From a virus: a DNA stretch of 22,756 bases. The notes under the pieces are model-generated. The model did not search any database. It was not told where the DNA came from and saw only the letters and a program-made list of their open reading frames with translations. The translations under genes were made by a program, and so were the position numbers. Where the stretch lies: the IMG/VR virus record IMGVR_UViG_3300042010_000043, positions 1 through 22,756 of that record. One strand, written 5' to 3'. Below, piece by piece: positions 10,986-20,011 of the stretch (positions are counted from its first letter, which is position 1; each line of letters begins with the position of its first letter).

Positions 10986-12921
10986 ATCTCCTCTTCTTCC
11001 CTTAGACCGATGGCTCCCTTGGAAAAGAAAGATCCCATACGGTAAGATCGGAGTAGGTTATTTAGTTGATCCCTCCGATCCTCTTAATATTATTCCAGAC
11101 CCAGAACAGATCGTTCATATCGAACAGGCTTTTGATTATCTAGACAAAGGTTCTTCTCTCCGGGAAACATCGGAGTGGTTGTCACAGAAGCTACTTAAAT
11201 CTGTTTCCCATCAAACTGTTTCCAATCTCTACAAGAAGCATCGTAAGCCCTTTCTCAATAGAATGACCAAACGGACTATCCTCAAGAAGGAAGTCAAAAG
11301 GTCTAAGGAATCTCTTGAGAAAGCAGAAGCCAAACGAAAGCTCACTAGAGCCAGAAAGAAATACGAAGAACTTCAAAAGAAACCACAAAGGAAGATTCCC
11401 GATGAGGAATTCCCAGAGGGCCCTACTCACAGGAAGGAACCCTATCGTGGTGGAACATTCAATCCTGAAGAAAGACAAACAAGTAAGCCTAAGAACCCTG
11501 ACATTGATTTTGTCTTTGTTCCGAACGAAGGTCCTCAAACGGACTTCCTTGCAGCCACTGAACTAGAAGTTCTCTATGGTGGTGCAGCAGGTGGTGGTAA
11601 GACTTACGCCATGATTGCAGACCCTATGCGATACTTCGATAATCCGAACTTCGTGGGTCTTCTTCTCCGTCGTACAAATGACGAACTCAGAGAAATCATC
11701 TGGGAAACAAACAAGCTCTACAAGAAACTCTGGCCTGATGCCAAATGGCAGGATCAGAAATCCATGTGGACCTTTCCTTCCGGTGCCAAGCTCTGGATCA
11801 CCTACTTGGATAGGGATGAAGACGTTCTCCGATATCAGGGACAGGCTTTCTGTTGGATCGGGATGGACGAATTGACTCAGTATCCTACCCCCTTTGCTTA
11901 TAACTATCTCCGCTCACGTCTTCGTACTGCTGATCCGAGTCTTAAGAAGTCTCTTTCGATGAGGTTCACAACCAACCCCGGTGGCCCAGGTCATCATTGG
12001 GTTAAGAAGATGTTCATCGACCCTGCTCCCTATAATGAAGCCTTTTGGGCCACTGATGTAGAGACCGGGGAAGTCCTAAAATATCCTGATAATCATCATG
12101 ACATCAGTAAGCGTGGCAAACCCATCTTTAAGAGACGCTTTATTCCTGCCAAACTACAGGATAACAAGTATCTCGCAGAAGACGGTATCTATGAAGCCAA
12201 TCTTCTGTCTCTTCCCGAAGATCAGAGAAGGAAGCTCCTTGAGGGTGATTGGTCCATTGTAGAAGGAGCCGCTTTTGCTGAATTTTCTCCCAAGTACCAC
12301 GTATGCAAGCCTTTCGATATACCACATGATTGGCGGCGTTTTAGAGCTGCTGACTATGGTTATTCTTCTCCAGCTTGTGTCCTTTGGTTTGCGATTGATC
12401 CGGCTTACGATACGCTATATGTCTATCGAGAACTCTACGGATCAGGAATGACCGGTGTGGATCTTGCCGAGAAGACTCTTAGATTAGAGCTTGGTGAGAA
12501 GGTTGCATATGGTATCCTAGACAGTTCCGTCTGGCATCAGAGGGGTCACTATGGTCCTTCCGTTGCTGAAGAGATGATCGCTGCAGGCTGCAAATGGAGA
12601 CCCTCTGATAGGGGTCCTGGTTCCCGTGTAGCAGGTAAGAACAGACTTCATGAACTTCTGAAGATTCGTGAAGACCGTCTTGGAGAGAAAAGAGCAGGTA
12701 TCGTCTTCTTTGATACTTGTAGACAGATTATTTCTGATCTTCCAGCTATCCCATCAGATCCCGATGGTACTGAAGACATCGATAGTCGTTATCCCCACGA
12801 TCACTCTTACGACGCCCTTCGTTACGGAATTATGTCCAGACCTAGAGCTTCTTCTCCGCTCGATTGGGGAACTAAACCTATGCACAAATATATCCCTGCA
12901 GATGATGTTTTCGGTTACTGA
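10978..12921 (+). CDS. Terminase large subunit (ATPase and nuclease) with N-terminal HTH extension
   Basis: The DNA-packaging motor, 647 residues from the TTG at 10978, chosen because AGGTGG lies six bases upstream and no ATG fits. Residues about 39-90 resemble the helical region of serine recombinases (PDPEQ...AFDYL..GSSLRETSEWL...VSHQTVSNLYKKHR), an added DNA-binding domain; a charged linker follows. The ATPase has GPQTDFL (185-191), Walker A GGAAGGGKT (201-209), Walker B CWIGMDE (292-298) and the coupling motif TTNPGG. The RNase H-like nuclease shows acidic residues D459 (AADYG), D515 (GILDSS) and D612 (HDHSYDALRY). It joins the small subunit and portal to cut and pump DNA. Confidence 0.95.
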   Translation: MTESPLLPLDRWLPWKRKIPYGKIGVGYLVDPSDPLNIIPDPEQIVHIEQAFDYLDKGSSLRETSEWLSQKLLKSVSHQTVSNLYKKHRKPFLNRMTKRTILKKEVKRSKESLEKAEAKRKLTRARKKYEELQKKPQRKIPDEEFPEGPTHRKEPYRGGTFNPEERQTSKPKNPDIDFVFVPNEGPQTDFLAATELEVLYGGAAGGGKTYAMIADPMRYFDNPNFVGLLLRRTNDELREIIWETNKLYKKLWPDAKWQDQKSMWTFPSGAKLWITYLDRDEDVLRYQGQAFCWIGMDELTQYPTPFAYNYLRSRLRTADPSLKKSLSMRFTTNPGGPGHHWVKKMFIDPAPYNEAFWATDVETGEVLKYPDNHHDISKRGKPIFKRRFIPAKLQDNKYLAEDGIYEANLLSLPEDQRRKLLEGDWSIVEGAAFAEFSPKYHVCKPFDIPHDWRRFRAADYGYSSPACVLWFAIDPAYDTLYVYRELYGSGMTGVDLAEKTLRLELGEKVAYGILDSSVWHQRGHYGPSVAEEMIAAGCKWRPSDRGPGSRVAGKNRLHELLKIREDRLGEKRAGIVFFDTCRQIISDLPAIPSDPDGTEDIDSRYPHDHSYDALRYGIMSRPRASSPLDWGTKPMHKYIPADDVFGY

Positions 12922-12926
12922 GGAAA

Positions 12927-13265
12927 ATGATGAAAAGAAATGGAAGACAATCTGATAACGTCATTGATATCAGAGATGCAAAAGAAAATGAAAAGTATCA
13001 AGCAACAGTCAAACAAGAAATGAAGGCAAGGAATTCACCCCGGCTTCTTTCCGATGAATCTGTTGCTTACAACACAGACAAGAGTCCATCTGACCTCATT
13101 GTCAATCGTTTGAAGAACCCAGGTAGAGCAACCAAAGCCAGAGCTACTCGTCAACACAACGACCCTGCTCCTGAGTCTTTGGATCAAACCTCTCGTTCTA
13201 ATTATGACGAGGTTCCTTTCTTCAAACACAAAGAAGTTCCTAACGTATATAAGGAAGAAAAGTAA
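12927..13265 (+). CDS. 112-aa charged, probably disordered protein
   Basis: A polar protein rich in Lys, Arg, Asn, Asp and Ser, with little hydrophobic content and no recognisable domain. A Pro/Asn/Arg stretch (VNRLKNPGRATKARATRQH) lies near the middle. It starts five bases after the terminase stop; a second ATG at 12930 has better spacing from GAGG and may be the true start. Its stop overlaps the next ATG by one base. Location suggests a packaging or assembly accessory, but no function can be assigned. Confidence 0.75.
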   Translation: MMKRNGRQSDNVIDIRDAKENEKYQATVKQEMKARNSPRLLSDESVAYNTDKSPSDLIVNRLKNPGRATKARATRQHNDPAPESLDQTSRSNYDEVPFFKHKEVPNVYKEEK

Positions 13266-13537
13266 TGGATAACGTCATCTCTTTCCCTGGCTCAGAAGTC
13301 CCTGATTACTACATTGATGATACTAAGGAACAACCTGGTGTCTCAGTGGAGAAAGTAATTGAGTCTCTTCAAGACAAGGAATTTGATGACATTATCGTTA
13401 TCGGAAGAATGCCAGATGGTAGGTTCTATTTTGCCACCACCTCTGGAAACGTACAAGAGGTCAATTGGGATCTCGATAAGGCAAAGTCCATATTGATGTC
13501 CACAATGATTATTGATCTAGGATCTGACGATGATTAA
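13265..13537 (+). CDS. 90-aa conserved phage hypothetical protein
   Basis: A small protein with a central beta hairpin FDDIIVIGRMPDGRFYFATT (residues 40-59) flanked by helices, ending in acidic residues GSDDD. The 'IGR.xDG.xYFA.S' pattern is, from memory, common in small phage proteins lying near packaging genes, none characterised. The start at 13265 has AAGGAAG seven bases upstream and shares one base with the preceding stop. The next gene starts inside its last codons. Confidence 0.8.
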   Translation: MDNVISFPGSEVPDYYIDDTKEQPGVSVEKVIESLQDKEFDDIIVIGRMPDGRFYFATTSGNVQEVNWDLDKAKSILMSTMIIDLGSDDD

Positions 13538-13619
13538 AAATTGTAAACCTACAGCTATTGCTAAGATGAAAGCAGTAAAAGTATCCATTCCTTCCAAGAA
13601 ACCAAAAGGTAAGAAATAA
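13530..13619 (+). CDS. 29-aa Lys-rich peptide
   Basis: ATG 13530 lies seven bases after AGGA and overlaps the previous gene by eight bases; TAA 13617-13619 overlaps the next ATG by one. Eleven of 29 residues are lysine (ending SIPSKKPKGKK), with one Cys. The neat fit between genes supports translation. Such a basic peptide could bind DNA or RNA, or be packaged, but this is only inferred from charge. Confidence 0.6.
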   Translation: MIKNCKPTAIAKMKAVKVSIPSKKPKGKK

Positions 13620-13804
13620 TGGCTGGTGAAACTACTAGAGCTAAGATCGCTGATACGCTAGCAAATCTTATCGCTCCTGGTGCTGATGGCGATGCTCTCG
13701 CAAATGCTCTTAGAAGTGGTACTAAAATCGTTGTTCTCACTCAGGCTGAGTATGACGCCCTTGCTGTTAAAGACGCGAATACGATTTACATGACTACCCC
13801 GTAA
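13619..13804 (+). CDS. 61-aa fibre-associated small protein
   Basis: Ends in VLTQAEYDALAVKDANTIYMTTP, the 'LTQ.EYDAL..KD..TIY' motif seen at the ends or joints of many phage head-fibre and tail-fibre proteins, where it forms a small beta module. The N-terminal half (TTRAKIADTLANLIAPGADGDALANALRS) is helical and Ala-rich. The gene directly precedes the large SGNH tail/fibre gene, so an attachment or chaperone role is plausible. AAAGG lies nine bases upstream of the ATG. Confidence 0.75.
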   Translation: MAGETTRAKIADTLANLIAPGADGDALANALRSGTKIVVLTQAEYDALAVKDANTIYMTTP

Positions 13805-13814
13805 GGAGGGCTTA

Positions 13815-15545
13815 ATGACACTCTATAAAGGCTCTTCTCAACTATCAAATATTTATCTCGGTTCGACTTCTCTCTCCAGTGTCTACTACGGAAGTTCTAC
13901 AGTAGGTGGTACTTGGTATAGTTCTAATGCCCTAGAAATTGACTTGATCAATAACCGAAGGGCGCTTCATGGTACAGAATACGCTGACGACACCGCCCTG
14001 TTTACTGCCCTCAAGGGTTCCGACAGCACGGCAACTGCATCGCTAACTTCTGGTCGATATACGATTGGTAACTATGTATCTTCTGGTATCACTGAAGAAC
14101 TCCTAGATGGAACTTTTGATACTGGTACTCCTTGGATTCCAAACCAGTCCTCTGGTGGTCCCGCAACTCTCGAAATCGCCCCTCCGACGGCAGCTCATAT
14201 CGTTGGTAACGGTGCTGTTAACCCTCGTATTGACCAGAAGATTAACCCTCTTAAGGGTAAAGCTTATCGCCTCACTGGAACGATTAGCCGGGGAACAAGT
14301 GGTCTAGGTGTTCAGTTCGGTATTGGTATGACCTCTGGCTTTGGTACTCCAATTGCACAGAGTCCACTCACGCCTTCGACCAACACCTACACGCATAACT
14401 TTTCGACAGCTACGACTGCAGAATCGCCAGACACGTACATTGGTATCAAATCTTCCGGTACAGTCGCAGGTACCAACTATACGACTGCTGATAACTTCTC
14501 CTGTAAGGAGTGCTGGCCCTATGAAGGATTCCAACAAGGCTTTGTTTCTGGTCGTATTCGTTTCCAAGCAGCGGCTTCAGCTTCGGGTACATTCTACCTT
14601 CTGGCTTTCGACAACAACGCACTAAACGGTACTACGGCTGTTGAACGAGCATTCATTCGTATCGCCCAAGTCAACGGTGTGATGCAACTTATCATCTCCT
14701 ATGAAGTCACTCCGGGTACTGCTACCACACAGGCGACACTGTCTCTCGGTTCTGTTACCCCTAGTACAAACCACTATATCGACTTTGGTGTAGCCCCTGG
14801 TTTTGTCGCTGCTTCTATGGATGGTGGTGCACCTCAGAATTCGGTCATCACTAGCATTCCTGGTATCTCTCACCTTCGTCTGCACTATGGACGTTCGACC
14901 AGTGCAAACCTCTGGGATAACACCAACACTTGGTTGACCCTTTATAACAGCTTGATCTATCCGGCTGGCGCTAACCCGGCTTACTTCGTTAACTATGGTG
15001 ACAGCTATGGTCGTGTCGGTGGTTACATTCGTGCTGCTACGAGCCTCATCCACAAGGATAAGTCTTCTGGTGGTCTGGAACTTCAGGCTATCTATGATCG
15101 TGTTCTAGCTAATCCGTCTGAATACGGTAAGCCAACTACGTTCTGGGATGGTAAGCCAAACGGAAATCCGAGTGGTACCCAAGACTACATCGATATGATC
15201 GAAGACATCGGTGATCTCATCGGTTGGGATAACTTCGTAATTGCTGGGCCATGTAAGACGATTATTGGTTCCGGTGAAAACGCAGGTATCGAAGCAAGAG
15301 CAGCCGGTATTCTGGCACTCTGCACAGCCAAGGGTGGTTACTACGTTGATGCTCAAGCAATCCTAGCCGCACATGGTGATGGTTCTGCTGGAGACAACGC
15401 CGCTATCGCTGCTGGTGTATGCCCTCCGTCGTTGCTTGAACCAGATGGTGTTCACGTAAATGCCGCAGGTAACACTTGGGTTGCAGGTGATGCCGTCACC
15501 ACAGGAACGTATGCATGGGCACTTAAACAAATGGGCGCATGGTAA
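13815..15545 (+). CDS. Tail/fibre protein with SGNH-hydrolase (esterase) domain
   Basis: A 576-residue virion surface protein. Residues 1-40 contain short repeats of the type 'IYLGSTxLSxVYYGS', a common fibre N-terminus used for attachment. About 93-235 resembles a jelly-roll carbohydrate-binding module (LLDGTFDTGTPW; PRIDQKINPLKGKAYRLTGT). About 238-385 is another beta-rich region (concanavalin-like pattern). The C-terminal part is an SGNH hydrolase: nucleophile GDSYG (Ser397), and D544-x-x-H547 in EPDGVHVNAAG; GKPNGN (447-452) may give the Asn block. Such domains deacetylate surface polysaccharide. AAGGAG precedes the ATG. Its place between terminase and portal is unusual. Confidence 0.82.
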   Translation: MTLYKGSSQLSNIYLGSTSLSSVYYGSSTVGGTWYSSNALEIDLINNRRALHGTEYADDTALFTALKGSDSTATASLTSGRYTIGNYVSSGITEELLDGTFDTGTPWIPNQSSGGPATLEIAPPTAAHIVGNGAVNPRIDQKINPLKGKAYRLTGTISRGTSGLGVQFGIGMTSGFGTPIAQSPLTPSTNTYTHNFSTATTAESPDTYIGIKSSGTVAGTNYTTADNFSCKECWPYEGFQQGFVSGRIRFQAAASASGTFYLLAFDNNALNGTTAVERAFIRIAQVNGVMQLIISYEVTPGTATTQATLSLGSVTPSTNHYIDFGVAPGFVAASMDGGAPQNSVITSIPGISHLRLHYGRSTSANLWDNTNTWLTLYNSLIYPAGANPAYFVNYGDSYGRVGGYIRAATSLIHKDKSSGGLELQAIYDRVLANPSEYGKPTTFWDGKPNGNPSGTQDYIDMIEDIGDLIGWDNFVIAGPCKTIIGSGENAGIEARAAGILALCTAKGGYYVDAQAILAAHGDGSAGDNAAIAAGVCPPSLLEPDGVHVNAAGNTWVAGDAVTTGTYAWALKQMGAW

Positions 15546-15565
15546 ATTTTAAATAAGGAGTTCTT

Positions 15566-17674
15566 ATGGCTTCATTTATGGATGATATGCCAATCAATAA
15601 TGATCTGACAGTGGAAACATCTGCTGATCCTTCTTCGGCAGTTTCTGTACCTGAAGCCTCCGATGTTCCTAACGATGATCGAAAGTATTCTAGGCTCGTA
15701 GAGACCATTCGAGAAGACTTTGCCAAATCTGAACGTAAAAGATACATTGACGAACAGAGGTGGCTTGAGTGTTTTCGTAATTATCGTGGTCTCTACGGTC
15801 CTACTACTCAATGGTCTAGTAATGAGAAGTCGAAAGCTTTCATTAAGATCACAAAAACGAAGGTTATGGCTGCCGTAGCCCAAATCGTTGATGTTCTTTT
15901 TGCAGGAAATAGGTTCCCTATTGGAATTCAGACCCCAAATATTCCCATTGGTATTGAAGACACGGTACATGTAGATCCAACTGGTCAATCTCAGATTAAA
16001 TCTGATAAAAATCCCCAGATGGCACCCCACATTGCCAAGCTTTTTGGTCCAAAACAGAAGGTTCTTGAGCCAGTCCAAGATAAAGTCCAGTCTGGTCCGG
16101 GAGTTTTGCCTACAGATATCACTTTTGAACCTGCAAGTGATGCAGCCAAGAGGATGGAAAAGCAAATCCTTGATCAATTGGACGAGGCAAATGCCTCTAA
16201 ATCTCTCAGATCCACTGTTTTTGAGATGGCCCTTTTCGGAACGGGTGTTTTCAAGGGTCCTTTTGCCATTGATAAGGAATATCCCCGGTGGGGTAAGGAC
16301 GGTTCGTATGACCCTGAGATAAGAACTATCCCATTTGTTGAATTTGTATCCATTTGGGACTCTTACCCCGATTGCGACGCCAGAAATATGGCGGAGTCGG
16401 AGAAGTTTATGCAAAGACATAGGCTCTCTCGTACAGAACTCCGTGCTTTGAAGCGTAGACCTTACTTCCGTGGTAAAAACATTGAAACTTTGATCGCAGA
16501 AGGCCCAAATTACACACAAAAGTATTGGGAAACAGCCCTAATTCAGCAAACTTCTAACCAAATGAACGTTGATGATAGGTGGGAAGTTATCGAATATTGG
16601 GGTGTAATTGACGCTGATATCGCCAAAGAAAACAACATTAAGATACCAAAAGAGTTCAGAAATCACGACCAAATTCAGGTAAATGCATGGATTTCAGGTG
16701 GTCATGTACTTCGATTGGTGTTCAATCCCTTCACTCCTGCTAGAATTCCTTATCATGTAGTTCCCTACGAAGTAAATCCCTATTCCTTCTTTGGTGTAGG
16801 TATCGCAGAGAACATGCTTGATACTCAGTTGCTTATGAATGGCTTTATGAGACTTGCTGTCGATAACGCAGCACTCTCTTCTAACGTCATTCTTGAAGTA
16901 AACGAAGACTATCTCGTTCCAGGGCAGTCGATGGAACTCTTTCCGGGTAAGATTTTTAGACGACAGGGTGGTCAAACCGGACAGGCAATCAATTCTGTTA
17001 AGATTGATAACCACACACAGGATGCACTCTTTGCCTTCGATAAGGCTAGACAGCTTTCTGATGAAGCAACTGGTATGCCCTCCTATGCACATGGTCAAAC
17101 AGGTGTAGCGGGTGGTACTGCTAGAACTGCCGCTGGTATGTCTATGCTTATGGGTGCTGCTGCTCAGAATATTAAGGCAGTCGTTCGTAACATCGATGAT
17201 TATCTTCTGACTCCATTGGGTAAAGCCCTTTTCGCATTCAACATGCAATTCAATTTTGATGAAGACTATGTTGGAAATCTGGAGGTAGTTGCCAAGGGTA
17301 CTGAGTCCCTGATGAGAAATGAAATTCGTTCTCAGAGACTTCTACAATTGGCACAGTTTGCTGCTCCTAATCCTTCAATGGCTCCGTTCATTAAGTGGGA
17401 TTATATTCTTCGTGAATATGCAGCCTCTCTTGATCTTGATGAAGACAAGGTTGTTAACGACCCTCGTGCTGCCGGTATCCAAGCGATGCTAATGAAGCAG
17501 ATGGCTGAACTCTCAGGCCAAGGACAAGAAACCCCAGAAGGGCAAGGTCCAAAGGGTGGAGTACCAAGTCCAGATGATCCAACCGGTAACGGTGGTGGAA
17601 ACATAGGTCCCGGTAATTCTCCTGCTCCTGGTGCTGAAGGCTTCTCTGCTCCGCCTCCGCAAGGTGTTCAGTAA
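15566..17674 (+). CDS. Portal (head-tail connector) protein
   Basis: A 702-residue protein with the length and position of a large podovirus-type portal, the dodecameric ring at one capsid vertex through which DNA enters and leaves. Visible features: an N-terminal helical region with a conserved-looking RWLECFRNYRGLY, a wing and clip region with aromatic and acidic strands (FVEFVSIWDSYPDCDARN), a long helical crown region (LQLAQFAAPNPSMAPFIKW), and a flexible Gly/Pro/Gln-rich end (about 640-702). AAGGAG lies five bases before the start. Its stop overlaps the next ATG (TAATG). It follows the terminase module and precedes scaffold and capsid genes, as expected. Confidence 0.9.
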   Translation: MASFMDDMPINNDLTVETSADPSSAVSVPEASDVPNDDRKYSRLVETIREDFAKSERKRYIDEQRWLECFRNYRGLYGPTTQWSSNEKSKAFIKITKTKVMAAVAQIVDVLFAGNRFPIGIQTPNIPIGIEDTVHVDPTGQSQIKSDKNPQMAPHIAKLFGPKQKVLEPVQDKVQSGPGVLPTDITFEPASDAAKRMEKQILDQLDEANASKSLRSTVFEMALFGTGVFKGPFAIDKEYPRWGKDGSYDPEIRTIPFVEFVSIWDSYPDCDARNMAESEKFMQRHRLSRTELRALKRRPYFRGKNIETLIAEGPNYTQKYWETALIQQTSNQMNVDDRWEVIEYWGVIDADIAKENNIKIPKEFRNHDQIQVNAWISGGHVLRLVFNPFTPARIPYHVVPYEVNPYSFFGVGIAENMLDTQLLMNGFMRLAVDNAALSSNVILEVNEDYLVPGQSMELFPGKIFRRQGGQTGQAINSVKIDNHTQDALFAFDKARQLSDEATGMPSYAHGQTGVAGGTARTAAGMSMLMGAAAQNIKAVVRNIDDYLLTPLGKALFAFNMQFNFDEDYVGNLEVVAKGTESLMRNEIRSQRLLQLAQFAAPNPSMAPFIKWDYILREYAASLDLDEDKVVNDPRAAGIQAMLMKQMAELSGQGQETPEGQGPKGGVPSPDDPTGNGGGNIGPGNSPAPGAEGFSAPPPQGVQ

Positions 17675-17889
17675 TGAATAAGAAACATGCAGAAAAACTC
17701 CTTGGGTTAGTTAATTCTAAATCGAACATGGATGCTCTGGCATTCTACACTGATCTACGAGTTGACTATCTCAAGGAACAACTAGTTAACGCTTCAACCA
17801 TAGAAGATGTAAGAAGGTTTCAAGGTGCTATCGAAGAACTCAAGAGGTTTAAAACTCTGAGAGAAGAAGTCAACAACCCGAGGGATTAA
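17674..17889 (+). CDS. 71-aa helical protein after the portal
   Basis: Almost wholly alpha-helical with a heptad pattern (FYTDLRVDYLKEQLVNAS and VRRFQGAIEELKRFKTLREE). From memory, a small helical protein of this kind ('L..Y...R...L...L..A...ED....QG.I..L') sits after the portal in many podoviruses. It is uncharacterised and may help portal or scaffold assembly. It starts within the portal stop codon and ends one base before the next ATG, so expression is coupled. Confidence 0.8.
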   Translation: MNKKHAEKLLGLVNSKSNMDALAFYTDLRVDYLKEQLVNASTIEDVRRFQGAIEELKRFKTLREEVNNPRD

Positions 17890-17890
17890 G

Positions 17891-19945
17891 ATGGCGAGAA
17901 CTGAAGAGGATGGTCTCCTCGAAATCCTACGTAAGTTAATCGGTGACAGAGGTGGTGACGCTAATGACTTCGATCAAGAATATGTTGAACCCACTGCTAA
18001 CGAAAACTATGGTTATGTAAATAAACCCGGTATCATGGGTGCTGCAGGATTTCTTCCTGGACCTATGGGAACTGTTGCTAAAGTAACCTCTGGTATGATT
18101 AACCAAGGTAACAATCAAGCAGCTCGTCGTGCTAGAGAAGCAATGGGACTTCCTAATGAGAAACCTAGCTTTCTGAAGGATGTAGTAAATGGTCCCAAGA
18201 ATGGTAAGGTTGCTGATGTTAATATCGCAGGTCAACAGTATCCTGTAGGGTTCGAAGCGCAAGACGCAGACAAGAAGACTACACTTACACCTAATGAGGC
18301 TCGTATGAGGGGTCTTATGGCTGGTGGTATGACTGAGACTAATGCTCCTTCTACCAAGAGAGAGCCCACTATGGTCGAAAGACTTGCCAAGAATGTCTTT
18401 GGTGACAAGGATGAAATGGAAGACGGAAAAGATCGTACAGTGGATAATCTCCATGCAGGACTTGGTCTAACTCAAACACCTGACGGTTTTAAAGCAATTG
18501 ATGATCCCGATCTACCTGCAAGAGATATGGCTAATGTCAATTATGATCTTGATGGTAAGGGTCGTTCTGAAATCCCTTCTTCCGGTATTGGTAATAAAGT
18601 CTCTGATGTCGTAACTGATGTACTCGGTTCTGGCTATTCAGTCGATGTAACCTCAGGTCAAGAACCTGAAGGTCGCTCTCCTGTAGGAAGCCAGTACAGA
18701 CATCCATTGGGCTTTGCTGCTGACCTTAAGATTACTGACCCACAAGGTCGTCCACTGTCTCTATCGAACCCACAGGATAAAGCTGCCCTACAAGACGTAG
18801 CTCATGGTATGGCTGCCAGATACAATGCCAACTTCGGTATGGGTCCTGAGTATATGGGTGATGAAACAATGCACATCGATACTATGGATCTCAACAAATA
18901 TCGTGGTGGTCCTCAGTGGGCTTCCGTTGGTAAAGAGTGGGCAGGAATGCTCGATGAGGCAAGAGCCACTGGTGTAATGCCTTCTCAGTATTACGATATC
19001 GATAATCCCCCTGTACCCGGTCAGCGTCCAGAGGAACCTTCTAATCTTATAGCAGAACAAGACGAACCTCAACAGACTCCTGCTGAACAAGCTATAGGCT
19101 TTATGGATCGATCTGCTCCACAAGAAAAACAGAAGGAAAGTCTCCCCACCTATGACTCACTGATGGGGACTCAACCTACTACTGTTAATCCAGATCGTTT
19201 CAAAGATATCACCGATGAAGAGAAGACCCTGATGGGTATGACCCTCGCTGGTGAACTCGACCCTTCTAAAACGGATATGTCTACTGAAGCCGGTCGAAGA
19301 GAAGCGATGGGTATCCTCTCTACTGTAGAGAATAGGGCACCTAAATATGGTGGTATCACTGAAGCTATTCAAGCACCCAAGCAGTACTCTACTTGGAACA
19401 ATGAAGCCGCTGCTAATACCGCTGCTAACAATTACTACGGAAATAAATCAACTTATGATACTCTCGTAAGTGATTACATTTCTAACCCCGAAAACAATCT
19501 GGGCTTTACTAGCTATCACGCAAATACAGTAAATCCTGGTTGGTCATCCAAAATGGCAAATCCTGAAACCATTGGTCCACATACTTTTGGTTTCATGAGT
19601 GAGTATACTCCGGAGAAATCTCCCGTAACACCTAGTACAGTATTTAATACGGCTGCTTCCTATGCCCCTAACATGACTGGCATGGTATCAGAAGTAAACG
19701 CAAACAAAGGTTTGGCATCTACTGCATCTAGCAAGCCACAGAGTATGACACAAACTTCCACACAGGAAACTAAAGGACCTTCAGGAGAATCCCGAGGCTT
19801 TAGTGGTGGTGGATCTGGAACTGGTGGATCATCTTCCATGTCTTCAGGCTCAAGAACTTCCGGAATGACTGGAACTTCTATGAATTCTGGTAAAGACAGA
19901 GACGATAAAACTTCATCAGGATTCAGTGGTGGAAGATCTTATTAA
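17891..19945 (+). CDS. Virion peptidoglycan hydrolase: M15-like peptidase plus SleB-like domain
   Basis: A 684-residue, Gly/Ser/Asn-rich protein with two wall-degrading domains. At 225-345 is an M15-type (D-Ala-D-Ala-peptidase-like) zinc site: QYRHPLGFAADLK gives H271 and D278, and MHID gives H328. At 440-570 is a SleB/hydrolase_2-type domain: TLAGE (E455), STVENR (477-482), YSTW (499-502) and IGPHTFGF. The N-terminal 220 residues are low in known motifs, and the last 80 form a flexible Ser/Gly tail ending GGRSY. In this place, between portal and scaffold, it is probably an internal or tail-tip protein that opens the wall on infection, not the endolysin. Confidence 0.85.
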   Translation: MARTEEDGLLEILRKLIGDRGGDANDFDQEYVEPTANENYGYVNKPGIMGAAGFLPGPMGTVAKVTSGMINQGNNQAARRAREAMGLPNEKPSFLKDVVNGPKNGKVADVNIAGQQYPVGFEAQDADKKTTLTPNEARMRGLMAGGMTETNAPSTKREPTMVERLAKNVFGDKDEMEDGKDRTVDNLHAGLGLTQTPDGFKAIDDPDLPARDMANVNYDLDGKGRSEIPSSGIGNKVSDVVTDVLGSGYSVDVTSGQEPEGRSPVGSQYRHPLGFAADLKITDPQGRPLSLSNPQDKAALQDVAHGMAARYNANFGMGPEYMGDETMHIDTMDLNKYRGGPQWASVGKEWAGMLDEARATGVMPSQYYDIDNPPVPGQRPEEPSNLIAEQDEPQQTPAEQAIGFMDRSAPQEKQKESLPTYDSLMGTQPTTVNPDRFKDITDEEKTLMGMTLAGELDPSKTDMSTEAGRREAMGILSTVENRAPKYGGITEAIQAPKQYSTWNNEAAANTAANNYYGNKSTYDTLVSDYISNPENNLGFTSYHANTVNPGWSSKMANPETIGPHTFGFMSEYTPEKSPVTPSTVFNTAASYAPNMTGMVSEVNANKGLASTASSKPQSMTQTSTQETKGPSGESRGFSGGGSGTGGSSSMSSGSRTSGMTGTSMNSGKDRDDKTSSGFSGGRSY

Positions 19946-20011
19946 CAATTAATGGCTACCCCAACCTTCCTCGATTTGTAAGGAACCACTTGTGGCCCCA
20001 AAGGAGAACTA
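19946..20011 (+). other. Short gap before the scaffold gene
   Basis: Sixty-six bases holding a nine-codon frame without a ribosome site and CCAC-tt-GTGG near 19987. The ribosome site AAAGGAG of the next gene lies at its end. Nothing else is seen. Confidence 0.3.

Noticed and set aside
15572-17248. Long - strand frames opposite the portal gene
   Set aside because: Antisense shadows with atypical composition and no ribosome sites.
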